Below, in pieces: positions 1-10,290 of a stretch of DNA of 64,000 nt (its first letter is position 1; each line of letters opens with the position of its first letter). The notes under the pieces are model-generated. The model worked only from the letters and a program-made list of their open reading frames with translations. It was not told where the DNA came from and searched no databases. The translations under genes were made by a program, and so were the position numbers. Origin of the DNA: Eutreptiella sp. 'Long Island Sound 2002' (lineage: Eukaryota; Euglenozoa; Euglenophyceae; Eutreptiales; Eutreptiaceae); assembly GCA_964036045.1 (NCBI GenBank), contig OZ038380.1, positions 69,486,186-69,550,185 on the forward strand. The letters run 5' to 3'.

Positions 1-195
1 CGCAAGTGGCGGACCTCAGTTTCAAAAATTGCAGTTTAGGGCCACAAACAGCCATTTTCGGGCCAAAAAAGCCTTGGAACACATTCAAATTGGCCAAACG
101 CAGGGAAACCGTGGGTACACCAAACGTGCGGCTTGACTTCCTCGTGTCAACGAGCTCTTTGCGGCCCTCTAACTCCATGATATGTCCCGGTAACG
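1..195 (+). repeat. Fragment of the TA-associated 1.19-kb repeat family (copy A)
   Basis: The first ~195 bases match, with substitutions, an internal part of the repeats at 57.1, 61.6 and 63.2 kb (compare 63,390-63,545): the same order of 'ggccaaaaacagccatt', 'gtgcggcttgact' and 'aactccatgatatgtcc' blocks. It abuts, and truncates, the D-type gene that follows. No coding content. Confidence 0.75.
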
Positions 196-1404
196 CTCTA
201 GGCAAGCATCTATTATCTTCTCCCAACCCCTATTCAGCATGAAATGGATGGCAGCAGCACACCCCATCCTCACCTTCCCCTTGCTGTTTGCCTTGTCATT
301 ATTTAATGAGGCACGGGTGCAAGTTCGTGCAGCAAGCCGTGCCTCATCTAGAACCGGTTGCAGCATGGTGCGTGCCACACAGGCCGGTGCCTTCCCTGTC
401 AATTGTACAACTAGGTCCCTTGTCCCGTTGACTGCACACAACAGGACACGAAGGACCCCATGGAGGCCATAATCAGGCACTCGCCTATCACTCGTAATGG
501 TCCTATATATAGCATTTAGGGCAACGGCTGGTTCCCAGTTGCCGTCTATGGCACTTGCTGTGCCAAAGGTAGCAAGACACAGAGCACGGTTACGCATGCA
601 GACCCTACACACAGTGGCACCGGGGGATTCTGCCTTCCAGTTTTGGCAGCCTGCCATGAGCACCTGTGCTTTACCATCTGCACACAGAAAAAAGAGGGAC
701 TGCCTATCGTTCCCTGCCGTATCCTTAAAACTTACGGTTGCGGCCTTGCGCAACTCATCATCAAAATCAATTTCTTGGGAGGCCGCGTAGAGGGTCTCCC
801 ACTTTTCACTGCCCCCTAGTAGCCACCAACTAGATAGTTGGTTGGGGCTGGCGGTGCCACCAAGCGTGCAATGGACGTACGAGGCCTCATGCCTGGATGT
901 ACCGTCCACCGCAATAGGCAACCAATGCAGCCGTCGGTCCCCGGGCTGCATGATGGCCGAGGGTGGGGGTGGTCGACACTTGAATAGGTGGCCGATGCGG
1001 TCAGGTAGGTAGCAGGCCGCACCATTGATGGCCGTGTTGTCTCCCGTATAGGCGGTGAACGCCCGGGACTCCGGCAACGCTAGCTGCCGAAGCATGCCGT
1101 ACACCTGGTCCCATACCACACCGTACGTCATGCTCCCCACTAGGTACCGGGACTCCGTCCTAGAGAGGTGCAATGACCGGATCCTCCAGACGGCCATAAT
1201 CAACCTCTCCTCCTGGGTGGGCTCAGGCTGGACGCTGGCTACAACGCTTGTTTCGGGGGTAAGCACTATTTGCCCCGTGTCGGGCAGGTACTTGACGGTG
1301 TAGGGTGCTGCAAGCTCCTTGGTGACAACCTCCTGGAGCTCTTGCAGGCGCCGCCGTCGTGTACGATCCGCTAGCAGATGGAATGGCTCCTTGGGCCGCG
1401 GCAT
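169..1404 (-). pseudogene. D-family RNase-H-like D-D-E protein, 3'-truncated (element E1)
   Basis: An open frame of 411 codons that lacks the C-terminal third of its family. It aligns with the intact D protein at 39.7 kb and the split one at 34.8/41.8 kb. The catalytic-type Asp in 'IAVDGTS' is residue 167, the second in 'CADGKA' is residue 243, a CxxC follows at 266-269, and a conserved 'DRRxxDY' block comes after. The Glu-containing C-terminal block is missing because the gene runs into a repeat near position 195. The start follows a splice-acceptor-like 'caacag' by 17 bases. The role as transposase is inferred from the D-D-E layout and from its place in a mobile cassette; the superfamily is not identified. 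Confidence 0.7.
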
Positions 1405-1500
1405 GGTGTGGTATACGAGACCTGTTGAATGGAGAGGCAGTCATCGCAAGGTTTCTACCATCCCCCTCCCGCAGACAACTCTCTCTACTGTGATTCGCAT

Positions 1501-1664
1501 GCAATTTGAAGAAATTCACATAAATTCGCACGAAATTCGTACGACATTCGTACGAATTTCGTGCGAATTTCACGTGAATAGAAATGTGTGAATATTCTGA
1601 AAATGTGCAATTCGCATGAAATTCGTAAAAATTTCGTACGAATTTCGTACGAATTTCACATGAC
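1501..1664. repeat. Palindrome cluster P1a (ATTCGTACGAAT)
   Basis: Repeated full and half copies of the self-complementary word ATTCGTACGAAT, with variants ('cgcacgaaatt', 'cacgtgaat'). It lies directly upstream of the D-type start at 1,404, between B and D of element E1. The same word fills the other two spacers of this element. Confidence 0.9.
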
Positions 1665-2078
1665 TGTCACAGAATTTCTGCCGAAGCCTCATCCTTCTGC
1701 CCTCGTTGACCCTCACAAAGCAAGCACAGGATGGTGCACATGGGTTATCACACACCCAGTCCAGTGGTTGTCATTCCGGCTGACACTCAGCCAGCAGTGT
1801 AACACGTAAGGGGGCATAGCATACCCCAAATAAAATACAAACAGTTCCGCAGAAAATATCGCAAACAGGTCAGGGGGCATAGCGTACCCCAAATAATGTA
1901 CAAACAGTGCTGCAGAAAATTTCGCACAGTGGGGGGGGAGTGCCCCAGATATCGGTCAAACTGCCCATGCTTGGGGGGGGGAGGGGGCAGGATAACATTC
2001 GTGGTGGTTAGAAAGGACAGGTGGTCCGGAGGGTAAAGGGTCAGCTACGCACCCCCCCCCCCTGGAGCAGAGCTCCGG
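1665..2078. other. Spacer between B and D remnants
   Basis: No gene seen. A ~61-bp unit containing 'gggggcatagc' and 'taccccaaataa' occurs twice in tandem (about 1,809 and 1,870), followed by G-rich sequence. Confidence 0.5.
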
Positions 2079-3555
2079 CTAGCGGAGCCCTGGGAGCTCT
2101 GCTCCCCCACCGCCTCCACAAAGGAGGGGTCCATGACCCGCGGACGTGAGGCGGTGGGGGGGGTATTGCCGGCGCACGTCCTCCATTGCGGCAGTCACCT
2201 TGGGGGCGTCGGGGGCCACGCTGTCCACATCGACCTGCTGGCCACTCGCCATCATGGCCATCCGCCGGCCGGTCGACACTGCCGACATCTGGCCGGCGCA
2301 TGCCTCGGCCTGGGCATGCCAGGCCTGTGCGCCGGCCAGGAGGTACCGGACACCGGCAGCACTGGCCCCCCCGTTGTCACCCAGGGGGGGGGGGGGGGCT
2401 CGGCACCCTCAGCCCTCTCCACTGCCTCTGCTGGCTGTGCCGCTGGCTTTGCCTTGCGCAACGTCGCCACATCGCGCTCAAGAGTCTTCACCTTGGTGGC
2501 CAGCCGGTCACGCTCCTTGGTGACGTCCGCCAACCGCGACTCGCAGTCCCGCCTGTCCTCGTTGGCACTGGACAGACGGGCCTCGAGGTCACGGTTGGCG
2601 GCCTCCGCGTTGATCGCGCGTGCCTCCCACGCCCCCGCCCGCTGCCGGTCCACCCACTCCTGCACCACCCCCCTCTGCCCCCGCCCCCCCACCGGCTCCG
2701 CCTGCTCCGCCCGCACTGCCCGCTCCGCCGGGGTGGCCGTACGCGGGGCTTTGGGGGGGGGGGGGGGGTGTCCCCTTCGGGGCGCCCTTTGCGCTTGCGC
2801 GTGAGGGGGGGTTCGTCCTCCTCGACGTCAGTGACGTCAGCCACCCCCATCTTCCGCTTCCTCCACACATGGACGCGCATGGCAAGCCATGCCACGTCCA
2901 CCCACTCCGCCCTCCGCTGCTCCCAACCCGTGAGCACATTCAGCCCAAAAACCCCAGCCGTCGTCACCGTCCCCGCCTCCCCAGTCCGCGCCACCCCCGT
3001 CTGCACCCGCCAGTGCCCACTCACAAGCCGGTAGGCAAACATGCCCACCAGCTCCTGCCCCGCAGGCAGGTTGGCCCCCCCCCGGACCACAATGGGGCAG
3101 GAGAAGGAGATGCGGAGGGTGCCCTGCTGCCCCCGCGACTCCAACACCATGTCCCACACGGCACTGAGATGCCGCTGCCGCCCATCCGGCCCGGGCGGCA
3201 CCTGCTGGGTCCAGGCCGGATCCGGCCGCCTGGCGGCCAGGGTGACCCGGTCCAGGGGGGGGTCGTTGTGGGCGTCGCCCAAATTGTCGCAGGACGGCTG
3301 GGGCACCACCACCTCGCGCGCCACATGTCCCCTGGCGGTGCTGGCCTCGCTGCCTCCCGAACGTCGAGAGCGCTACGACCCCTCATTGCGCACACTGCCG
3401 GCCTCGCTTGGCGCCCGTCCACCGCCGGTGCCTGCGGGCTGGTCGCCACCGGGGCCTTCGGCGGGCTCGGCGTGCTCCTCGGGCAATCGTGGCCGGGGCT
3501 TGTACTTGCGCTTGGTGTGGTGCCGAATATCCGGCGACCAAGCAGTGAGCGGGAC
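2079..3555 (-). pseudogene. B-family coiled-coil protein, frameshifted (element E1)
   Basis: Reading from an acceptor 'catctgcag' at 3,556, coherent protein segments continue through three frames. First comes a basic/Pro-rich N-terminus, then a domain around 'RISFSCPIVVRGG...GMFAYRLVSGHW', then a charged linker, and finally a long heptad-like coiled coil rich in Glu/Arg/Lys/Ala (about 2,450-2,640). The breaks fall at or next to G/C runs, notably the ~15-G run near 2,754 and the ~12-G run near 2,385. It corresponds in position and layout to the intact B at 37.4 kb. No enzymatic motif is seen; a structural or DNA-end-binding partner role is a guess. Some breaks could be homopolymer sequencing errors. 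Confidence 0.6.
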
Positions 3556-3813
3556 CTGCAGATGTGGGGAGGTGTGCCAGGCACAAATTGAGAAAGGGGG
3601 AGTGGACACGAGGCAATGCAAGAGCAAAAGGAGGAAATTGGACGAAATTCACAGAAATTCGTACGAAATTGGTACGAATTTCGTACGAATTTCACATTTC
3701 CAGAATATTCACACAAATTTATTCACGTGAAATTCGTGCGAAATTCCTACGAAATTCGTACGAATTTCGTACGAATTTCACGTGACACAAAGCAAACACA
3801 CAAGTAAGGACAC
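3556..3813 (-). other. Probable A-B intron with palindrome cluster P1b
   Basis: The A coding segment ends 'tgcgagtgcaag' before a donor 'gtgtcc' (3,813 downwards), and the B segment begins after 'catctgcag' (3,556). Between them, 3,634-3,786 is packed with ATTCGTACGAAT full and half palindromes. Equivalent donor positions occur in three other A copies, which supports this as an intron. Confidence 0.6.
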
Positions 3814-5733
3814 CTTGCACTCGCATGGGCAGGTGATGCTCCATGCCCCGGTCTTCGCGCACTTGGGCGACCGCCACGCCGGGACCGTGTTCACCAGGTG
3901 CCACAGTGTGGTCGGCCGACCCGGGGGGGCAATGCCAGACATGGCGAAGTGGATCTCCGACTCCACATCGACATTGTCCCCCTTGCAGACCTCCAGCTGC
4001 TGCACGCTGCCCACGAAGAACAGCATGCACTGCTCGCCGACGTCGATGACGGCGAGGTCGGAGGCCGGGGCCGACCAGGAGATGAAGGTGGGGTGGAAGG
4101 GGCAGGTGGGGGGGCCTGCCACGACCGTCTGGGGGGGGTCGACGAAGAGGGCTTGGGCAGCCTCCCCCTCCCACAACCGCACCCTCCCAACCGCCCCCTT
4201 CCCCACCCACAACACCTGGTCCACGCTGGGGCAGTCCCAGCTGGACAAATCCCCAGCAACGTCCAGGGCCTCCTTGGGGGGGGTGGCGTCCAAGTGTGTG
4301 GTGTTGGCCTGGTGGTGTTTGTGTCGGGTGTCGGGGGTCCACAAATTAAAAAGAGCCCCCTGCAGCCCATCCTTGGAGTCGGGGAGGGCAGGCAACCCAT
4401 GATGGCGGCTGGTGGCCACCATCAGCAGCATGTCAACCCGATGCAGCTCAACGGTGTCCCAGCGCGCCTCCCCCGCCTCCCCCAGGGCCGTCCCCGCCTG
4501 CACCGCCACCTAGGGTCCTCTGACAAGCAGAGGAAGCTACTCAGGTGGCACCCCCCCACCTCCCTGTCGTGGGGGGGGAGGACCTCGGGGTGGGTGGCCA
4601 CGTCGGTGTGGGGGAGCTGCGGCCCACTCCCCACACTCGCCACAATGACGCTGCCTGGCGTCATTGGGTGGAGGTCCCCAACCCCAGGGACACTTTCGGT
4701 GAGGTGGGGGTGGAACTTCTTGAAGAGAGCCCCCCCCACCCCCGACCCCAAGGTGCTCTTGCTTTGCCAACGGCGGGGGAGCGCAGGATCCTTGGCCTGC
4801 TCCTCACTGTGCGCGGCGTTGAAAAGGAGCTCAAAATTTTTTGCGACGACTTTTTCGTCGCCGTTGCCCCACGCCTTCATCACCTTGTTCCACCCCACCT
4901 CACAATCCCGTGCCTCCACAAGCCCCCGAAGCACAATGTAGCCGTTCCCATCAACAAAGTTGAGGGGCGGCTGAGAGGGGCCAACCTTGTCGGGGGCGGG
5001 GTCAGGGCTGCCCATCACCCCATGAGAGGGGTCGGGAAGGGGTTCGGTGCGGACGGGGGGCTCACTTGAAATGAAGGGGGGGGCGCATGAGGCACCACGG
5101 TACCATTGCAAAGAAGTTGTGCTATAGAAGGTGGGGTGGGTGACATCGGGGACGTGCACCTGGGGGGGGATGGTGGGATGGAAAGGGGCGATGCCCAAAT
5201 CATCCCACAACCGGGGGTTGGCAAGGTGCCAAGAAAAGGGAAAAAAAGAGTGGTCTGCTGGTGCACCTGCAGCAAGATCCTGCAGGCACACCATATCGCA
5301 GTGGGGGGGGGGTGTGGACGAGGTTAGTGGTGGGGTACACCTGGACGTGGGCGTCCTTAGGCTTCCCCACAGGGTTAGTCCTCATCGAGTTGAGGAGCTG
5401 GTCAACAGTGGAGGGGAGAGGGGTTAGATGGAGAAATTTGAGGGAGGGGAGTTGGCGGCGCAGTTATCTCCACAGGGTTGTGGCCCATCCCCTCCCCCCG
5501 AGGTAGCTGTTGCGGGTGGGGCTGCGCATGTCGATGTGGATGACATCGGGGGAGGGGTCGAGGGAGGCTGCCCAGCCCACGATGTCATCCACCCCCAGTG
5601 CCCCCGACTCGTACGTCGCCTCCTCCAATTGATGGTGGGCGACGAGGAGGGCTTGGTAGTGGGCGAGGGTGTCGGCGGCGGGGTCGGGGCGCGAGGCCAG
5701 GCTTGCGAGTTGGGACATAGTCTGCTGGGACAT
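3814..5733 (-). pseudogene. A-family 2OG-Fe(II) dioxygenase-like gene, broken (element E1)
   Basis: Start at 5,733 ('MSQQTMSQL'). Homology to the A genes at 6.1-7.15, 31.7 and 53.1 kb continues across several frames. Visible parts are the N-terminal domain, a central 'FVDGNGYIVLRG' block, then an HxD-type iron-binding motif in 'GPQLPHTDVATHP' and a downstream His in 'SRHHGLPAL', as expected for a double-stranded beta-helix 2OG oxygenase. The C-terminus ends in the Cys motif 'CPCECK' just before a donor site. Frames change near 5,464, 5,300 and 4,500, mostly at poly-G/C runs. The intact relative's zinc-knuckle segment is not evident here. Substrate unknown. Confidence 0.65.
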
Positions 5734-5798
5734 GATTCAAAGAGAAGAATGCGAAGGCTTTGAGAGCTGTAACAAAGCGAAAGAGTGGAAAGGAGGGT

Positions 5799-5960
5799 AA
5801 ATTCGTGCGAAATTCGTACGAAATTCGTACGAAATTGGTACGAATTCCGTACGAATTCGTACGAAATTGGTGCGAACCTCACATTCTCGTGAATCTGTGA
5901 ATCTACCGTGAATTTTTGCGTGAATTTAGGTGCGTGAATTTCACATTCACGCGAATCTCA
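5799..5960. repeat. Palindrome cluster P1c (ATTCGTACGAAT)
   Basis: The third cluster of the E1 word, directly upstream of the A start, with degenerate 'cgtgaat' repeats trailing to about 5,960. It defines the 5' side of element E1. Confidence 0.85.
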
Positions 5961-6123
5961 CCAAATGTGTTAAACCATGCGGGGACTTGAAACCTCTAAA
6001 TTGCACCTATTTGTTGCATCTTACTTTGGGCGAAGGTAGCACGACAAAAGCACACGATAGCACCAAGTTACGAGCAAAACATAGCAACATTGGGTGAAAT
6101 TCACGGTACCATGAATCTCGTAT

Positions 6124-7151
6124 TCAAACGGCCGGTTCACGAAGGGTACATGCCATGCCCGAGCTTTTGGAGGGCTTTGACATGTACCGCTTGGGGGGGG
6201 CGGGGTCCTTCCTCTGCTCCTCCACCGGTTTCACATTGAACACCGGATCAAAATGTTGAGGAACTTGGTTCCCCCCCGCCCAAATTTTTCCCACCCTCCC
6301 CCAGGTGGTCTTGGAGTCCTCCGCGGCAAGAATGTCGCCGTGAACTGTGTAGCCGAGGCCATCCACGAAATTACCAGCCATCGGCGGGGCTGGGCGTTCA
6401 GCCAAAACGGAGGGGTTGGCGGTGGCATACGAGGGGGGGTCCTGCAGGGGTGCCTTGCGCAACGGGGGCTCGGGCGCAATGAAGGGGGGGGGGGGTCCGC
6501 GATTCCCTGATACCAACTGGACCCCTTCATCCTATGGAGAGTGGGCAGAGTGATATTGGGGATGTGGTGGAGAGGGGGCACGGTCGGGTGGCTAGGCAAG
6601 ATGCCCGGATCGTCCCACCACTGGGCCTTCAATGCCTGCCATTCAAAAGGAAGGTTGGAGTGGTCAGCCCGCGGCTTACCGGCAGGAAACTAGTTATTGA
6701 TGGCAATCATGGTCATCCGCATGGGGCAGTGAACAACGCTAGTGGTGGGGTAGATGGCACAGAGGCCGGGCTTGGGTTTGCCCACGGTGTGCGTGACCAT
6801 GATTCCCAAAAGGGTGCCACGGTTGAACCCGCGGGAATGAGCCGGACGGCCCGCAACTCCGGGAGGGCCACCTGCAACTCCCGAAAAAGGTGAGTGGCCC
6901 AACCTTTTTTCCCAAACCATCCCGTCCTTTCGGGTGTTCGCATGTGAATATGAATCAGCTGGGGGGGGAGTGGCCACCCCTTCGCCCACCCCACCACATC
7001 CTCCACTGCCAGCCCCCCCCGTGTACGTGGCCTTCTCCAATGTGCCGGAGCGAAGGGGGATGCCCTGGTAGTGGCCTAGGGTGCCATCGGACGGGTCGGG
7101 CAGTGAGGGTGACCCCTTCTGGGAAAGGGGACGCGACTGTTGAGTAGACAT
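6124..7151 (-). pseudogene. A-family dioxygenase-like gene, N-terminal half (element E3)
   Basis: Start at 7,151 ('MSTQQSRPLS'). It parallels the gene at 3.8-5.7 kb block by block: 'GHYQGIPL', 'VGKPK...YPTT', 'ADHSNLPFEWQ', 'WWDDPGILPSHPT' and 'NFVDGLGYTVHGD'. Several frames are used and the match stops near 6,130, before the iron-binding HxD motif, so no catalytic core remains. The G-runs at 6,191 and 6,485 coincide with frame changes. It is a separate, more diverged copy in the same orientation, between palindrome types P2 (upstream) and P1 (downstream). Confidence 0.65.
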
Positions 7152-7228
7152 TTTCACAAAGAAAGCGAAGGTGAGGTCTGAACAAAAGACATACGACAAG
7201 AACAGCATGCTCATGCAAAAATCAAAGG

Positions 7229-7264
7229 ATATTTGCGCGAACTTGGCGCGAACTTCGCGCCAAT
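7229..7264. repeat. Palindrome P2 (GGCGCGAA / TTCGCGCC)
   Basis: 'ggcgcgaac' followed by 'ttcgcgcc' gives a near-perfect inverted word with a second half copy beside it. It lies upstream of the A remnant starting at 7,151, in the position palindrome clusters take in other elements. Confidence 0.6.
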
Positions 7265-7771
7265 GTTAATGCGGATACAGATGCGAACACGAGGTTGCCA
7301 ATTGGAACGCGAATTCTTTTTTTTGCGAATTTAGAGTACATTATGACCGATGCAGGCTACAATTCACGTCGTTTGAATTTTTATGAATTTTTGGCGAAGG
7401 AAGCATAGCAAACGGGCAGAGAGACAAAGCACCACGGGCAAAACGGGCAAGAAATCAACAAAGTGAGTGTACTCATTCAAAAATTCCGTTCCCAGTGGGT
7501 ACATATGGGTGCCCTACGGGTTGCTAGAGGTGCACCGGAGGTGGCTAGAGATGTGCTAGAGCGGGGATGCCGGTCACCACACAACATGAGAGGCATATCC
7601 GGTGAAAATCGTTGGCTAGGATTTGAGGTGGTGGGTCCTATAGCTTGGTTGACAACCCCCTTGTAGGGGGACCCACCAAAGGTCGCCGCGGCCCCTAGTT
7701 TCTAAGAGCACCTCACTGGCCCACATACAATGCCGTGAGGCCTACCTTGGACTCTTGCGTGCCTCGAATGC
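7265..7771. other. Spacer with a hairpin
   Basis: No gene seen. At 7,628-7,676 'ggtgggtcc' is mirrored by 'ggacccacc', with a nested 'ccccc...ggggg', which could form a hairpin. Confidence 0.4.
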
Positions 7772-8035
7772 TTAGCACCTGTGGTTGCACCAATTGCGTC
7801 GCGCCGGTGACGAAGATGCCGCGGTCACCCACAATCCGGTGCGCCTACTTATGGCATTGGCCTTTGCCCAACCCCCTGGATCCCACATTAAGGCAGCATG
7901 TACATTGGCCTTACGCTGGCCACATGCATTACACTTGCCACATGCATTATACTGTGTTGGTGCACCGCATGATGTCAACATCGAGAACCAACCAAAATTG
8001 CCGCCTCCCGCCAAAAACCCCACCGCGGCTGCCAC
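7772..8035 (-). pseudogene. D-like fragment with Cys cluster (element E2)
   Basis: The frame contains 'CGKCNACGQRK', then 'WDPGGWAKANAISRR'. It parallels the CxxC and 'W-EPAVALNAIYR' region of the D gene at 0.2-1.4 kb. No catalytic Asp is visible and the fragment is short. Its place after B-like and A-like remnants on the same strand fits the A-B-D order. Weak without an alignment. Confidence 0.35.
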
Positions 8036-8141
8036 GTGCTAATTCATAACCGACGGTCCCCCGTTTTGCTGCATAATCCATCGCTCTGGGGTGTGGGGGG
8101 GGGAGGGGGGCATTGTACCCACGGCTGCCGGTGCGTGCACA

Positions 8142-8231
8142 CTAACGAATTGTCACCGCCTCTTGCAACGCTGCGCGATTGGTATCCCGCCCACATGTAC
8201 CGCCGCCCAGCGGCATTCGGAGATCATTGGC

Positions 8232-8280
<49 letters not shown>

Positions 8281-8285
8281 TCTCC

Positions 8286-8337
<52 letters not shown>

Positions 8338-9015
8338 CGCTCTACCCCGCCACCTCTCTCTAGCTCTCTAGGCATTGGGGTGAACAACAGTGGGCTTTGG
8401 GGGGGATGGGGACGCTTGGCGGCAAGCGACCTCATAGGCTTTGCGGAGGCGAATGCATAGCCAAAATTTATAGGCCCCACCATTCCTTGCGACGGTGGGA
8501 CGGCATTGGCACCCGCATCCCCTTCTTGATCCACAGCCTGCACCCCAAGGTCATTGGGATGGTCCGGGCAAAGTTGTGCACGGGCAACAACGTCTCATCT
8601 TGGTGGTCTGCAACCCCATGCCCCTACCATCAGATCGCAATGGACAGCAAAACGTTGTATTGGCAGATTTCCCTCCCTGCATTTTTGCACGCCCCTCAAT
8701 GGCACATTCCATTCTCCAATGTACGCCTGTGACGTTGAAGATAAAGCAAGCAACAACCTTAGGGCCACTGAAAACTTATGGGCTATCCGGATGGAACGCT
8801 ATTGCCATCCAGACCAATGAGTTCGCCGCCATGACCTTCAACCCTACACCTGGTGACACAAACTTATAGAGGGGGAGATGGTTGCCACATGGCAGTTGGC
8901 GGTGGAAAGTCAAGTAGGGCCCCAAGACCTTCTCCTTGCCATGTCTTGTTCTTGCCCTTCGGGGTAGAGCTAGTGGCACTGATGCGGGCAAAAAGCTAGG
9001 AAACCAATGTAACAA
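8142..9015 (-). pseudogene. B-like remnant with (RE)n coiled segment (element E2)
   Basis: The segment 'VWMAIAFH...FIFNVTGVHWRMEC' matches the B domain of E1 ('VGMFAYRL...FGLNVLTGWEQRR'). Downstream on the same strand a continuous frame passes through the CT microsatellite, which there reads as alternating Arg-Glu, where other B proteins have their charged coiled coil. At least one stop and one frame change interrupt it. B-family membership is inferred from these matches and from gene order. Confidence 0.4.
8231..8340. repeat. (CT)n microsatellite
   Basis: About 110 bases of nearly pure CT repeat with occasional 'cg' and 'ccc' interruptions. Confidence 0.95.
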
Positions 9016-9481
9016 GCAACTCCACTGGGGTTTTGTGCACGGAGGGCGAGTGGGGGTTGTGTAGCCCCGCTACCGAAGGGTTGGTGCCGACCTAGTGCTG
9101 CTTCATGGGACATCCCCACTGAAGTGCACACTTGTGACACGGCGGGTCACCCAGTTGGGTGGTGTAGGCCAACGGCTTGGCGGAAGTGCTCGGTCGCATT
9201 AACCTCAGCTTTCACCAGACGATCAAGCTAACGGCAGAGAAAATCCTCCTATACTTGAAAATAGCTGACTTTGGGGTGGGGGTTGCAAAGCGAAACGATG
9301 GGAATTCGTGACACACATGCGCAAAAGTCACAAACTCCAATGAGGGAAGTGCACAAGTACAATGGTGCATCTGCACCAAAATGGCGCGGAGAGCAGGTGA
9401 AAAACACGCCATGATGGAACCCAAATCAGCATTGGTGCACATATATAGCTGGGTAATTGTGTGCTAGTGATGGGAGGACAC

Positions 9482-10290
9482 CTCAAATTGACACGGGCAT
9501 TGCATGCATGAACCGCCGCCTTTTTGTGGCCACACTATGGGGAAGAGTGTGGTCGCCGGGACGGGTTGCTTGCAAGTGGCACGGCACTCTAGAGCGAGGT
9601 TCACAACCAAGGCGCAGGTCATGACCGCGCCCCTCTTTGTGCCCGCCCTCTTCAGTATCTCCAGTTGCTGGGGGTCCTTGAACAACACCACCTTCCCCAC
9701 GTTGATTGTCATGTTGTGGAGGCTAGCCGCAGTGTAGACGAGGAACGAGGGATGGTATAAACACATAGATAAGGCACGAACGTCACCACCAATGACTGAA
9801 ATGAGATAGATGACCAAAGATGGTGCATAACAACTTGCATGTCAAATGATGCTACATGATTACGATCACTACCCATGATAGGGGGATCGCGATCCAACTT
9901 GGCATCACAGGTGTAAATGCTGCCTGGAGGCAATGGCACCATTTTGAGTCGTCTTCCGTAAAAAATGCCAATTGGTCACTCAATCGGTCACAACCATATA
10001 CTTAGAATCGAAATCTGAAATTTTATTGCTATGGCCATAATGAAAATGAGGCACCTTCAACGCGTGATGCATGATGCCTGATACTGAAACATGAAACAAG
10101 TCATGATTCCAAATATCCATTGCCGACCCAAAAATGACTTGGCTGCACTTGACACCTGGGGCAATTGGAAACTTTGAGGGGTCACCTCTCTCCCCAAAAG
10201 CTTGCATTGGGTGTCGTTGATGCTGTACTGGGTGACCAAGCGCGTCCAAAGTGAACCACTTCCTCTGTTTGCGGTAACGTGCTGCAATTG
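9482..10290 (-). pseudogene. A-family C-terminal remnant (element E2)
   Basis: Segments 'CLYHPSFLVYTAASLHNMTINVGK' (read in parts) and 'LFKDPQQLEILK' match the A gene at 3.8-5.7 kb ('CPFHPTFISWSAPASDL', 'SVQQLEVCK'). The C-terminal Cys motif 'CMQCPCQFE' precedes a donor 'gtgtcc' at the conserved place. Upstream, 'VPLPPGSI' resembles the 'VPAGTI' of the guest A protein. Frames shift near 9,760 and 9,950. The dioxygenase core is not recognisable, so this is a decayed 3' half. Confidence 0.45.

Noticed and set aside
2133-3730. Large plus-strand Pro/Arg-rich frames across 2-3.7 kb
   Set aside because: They are antisense shadows of the GC-rich B gene on the minus strand.
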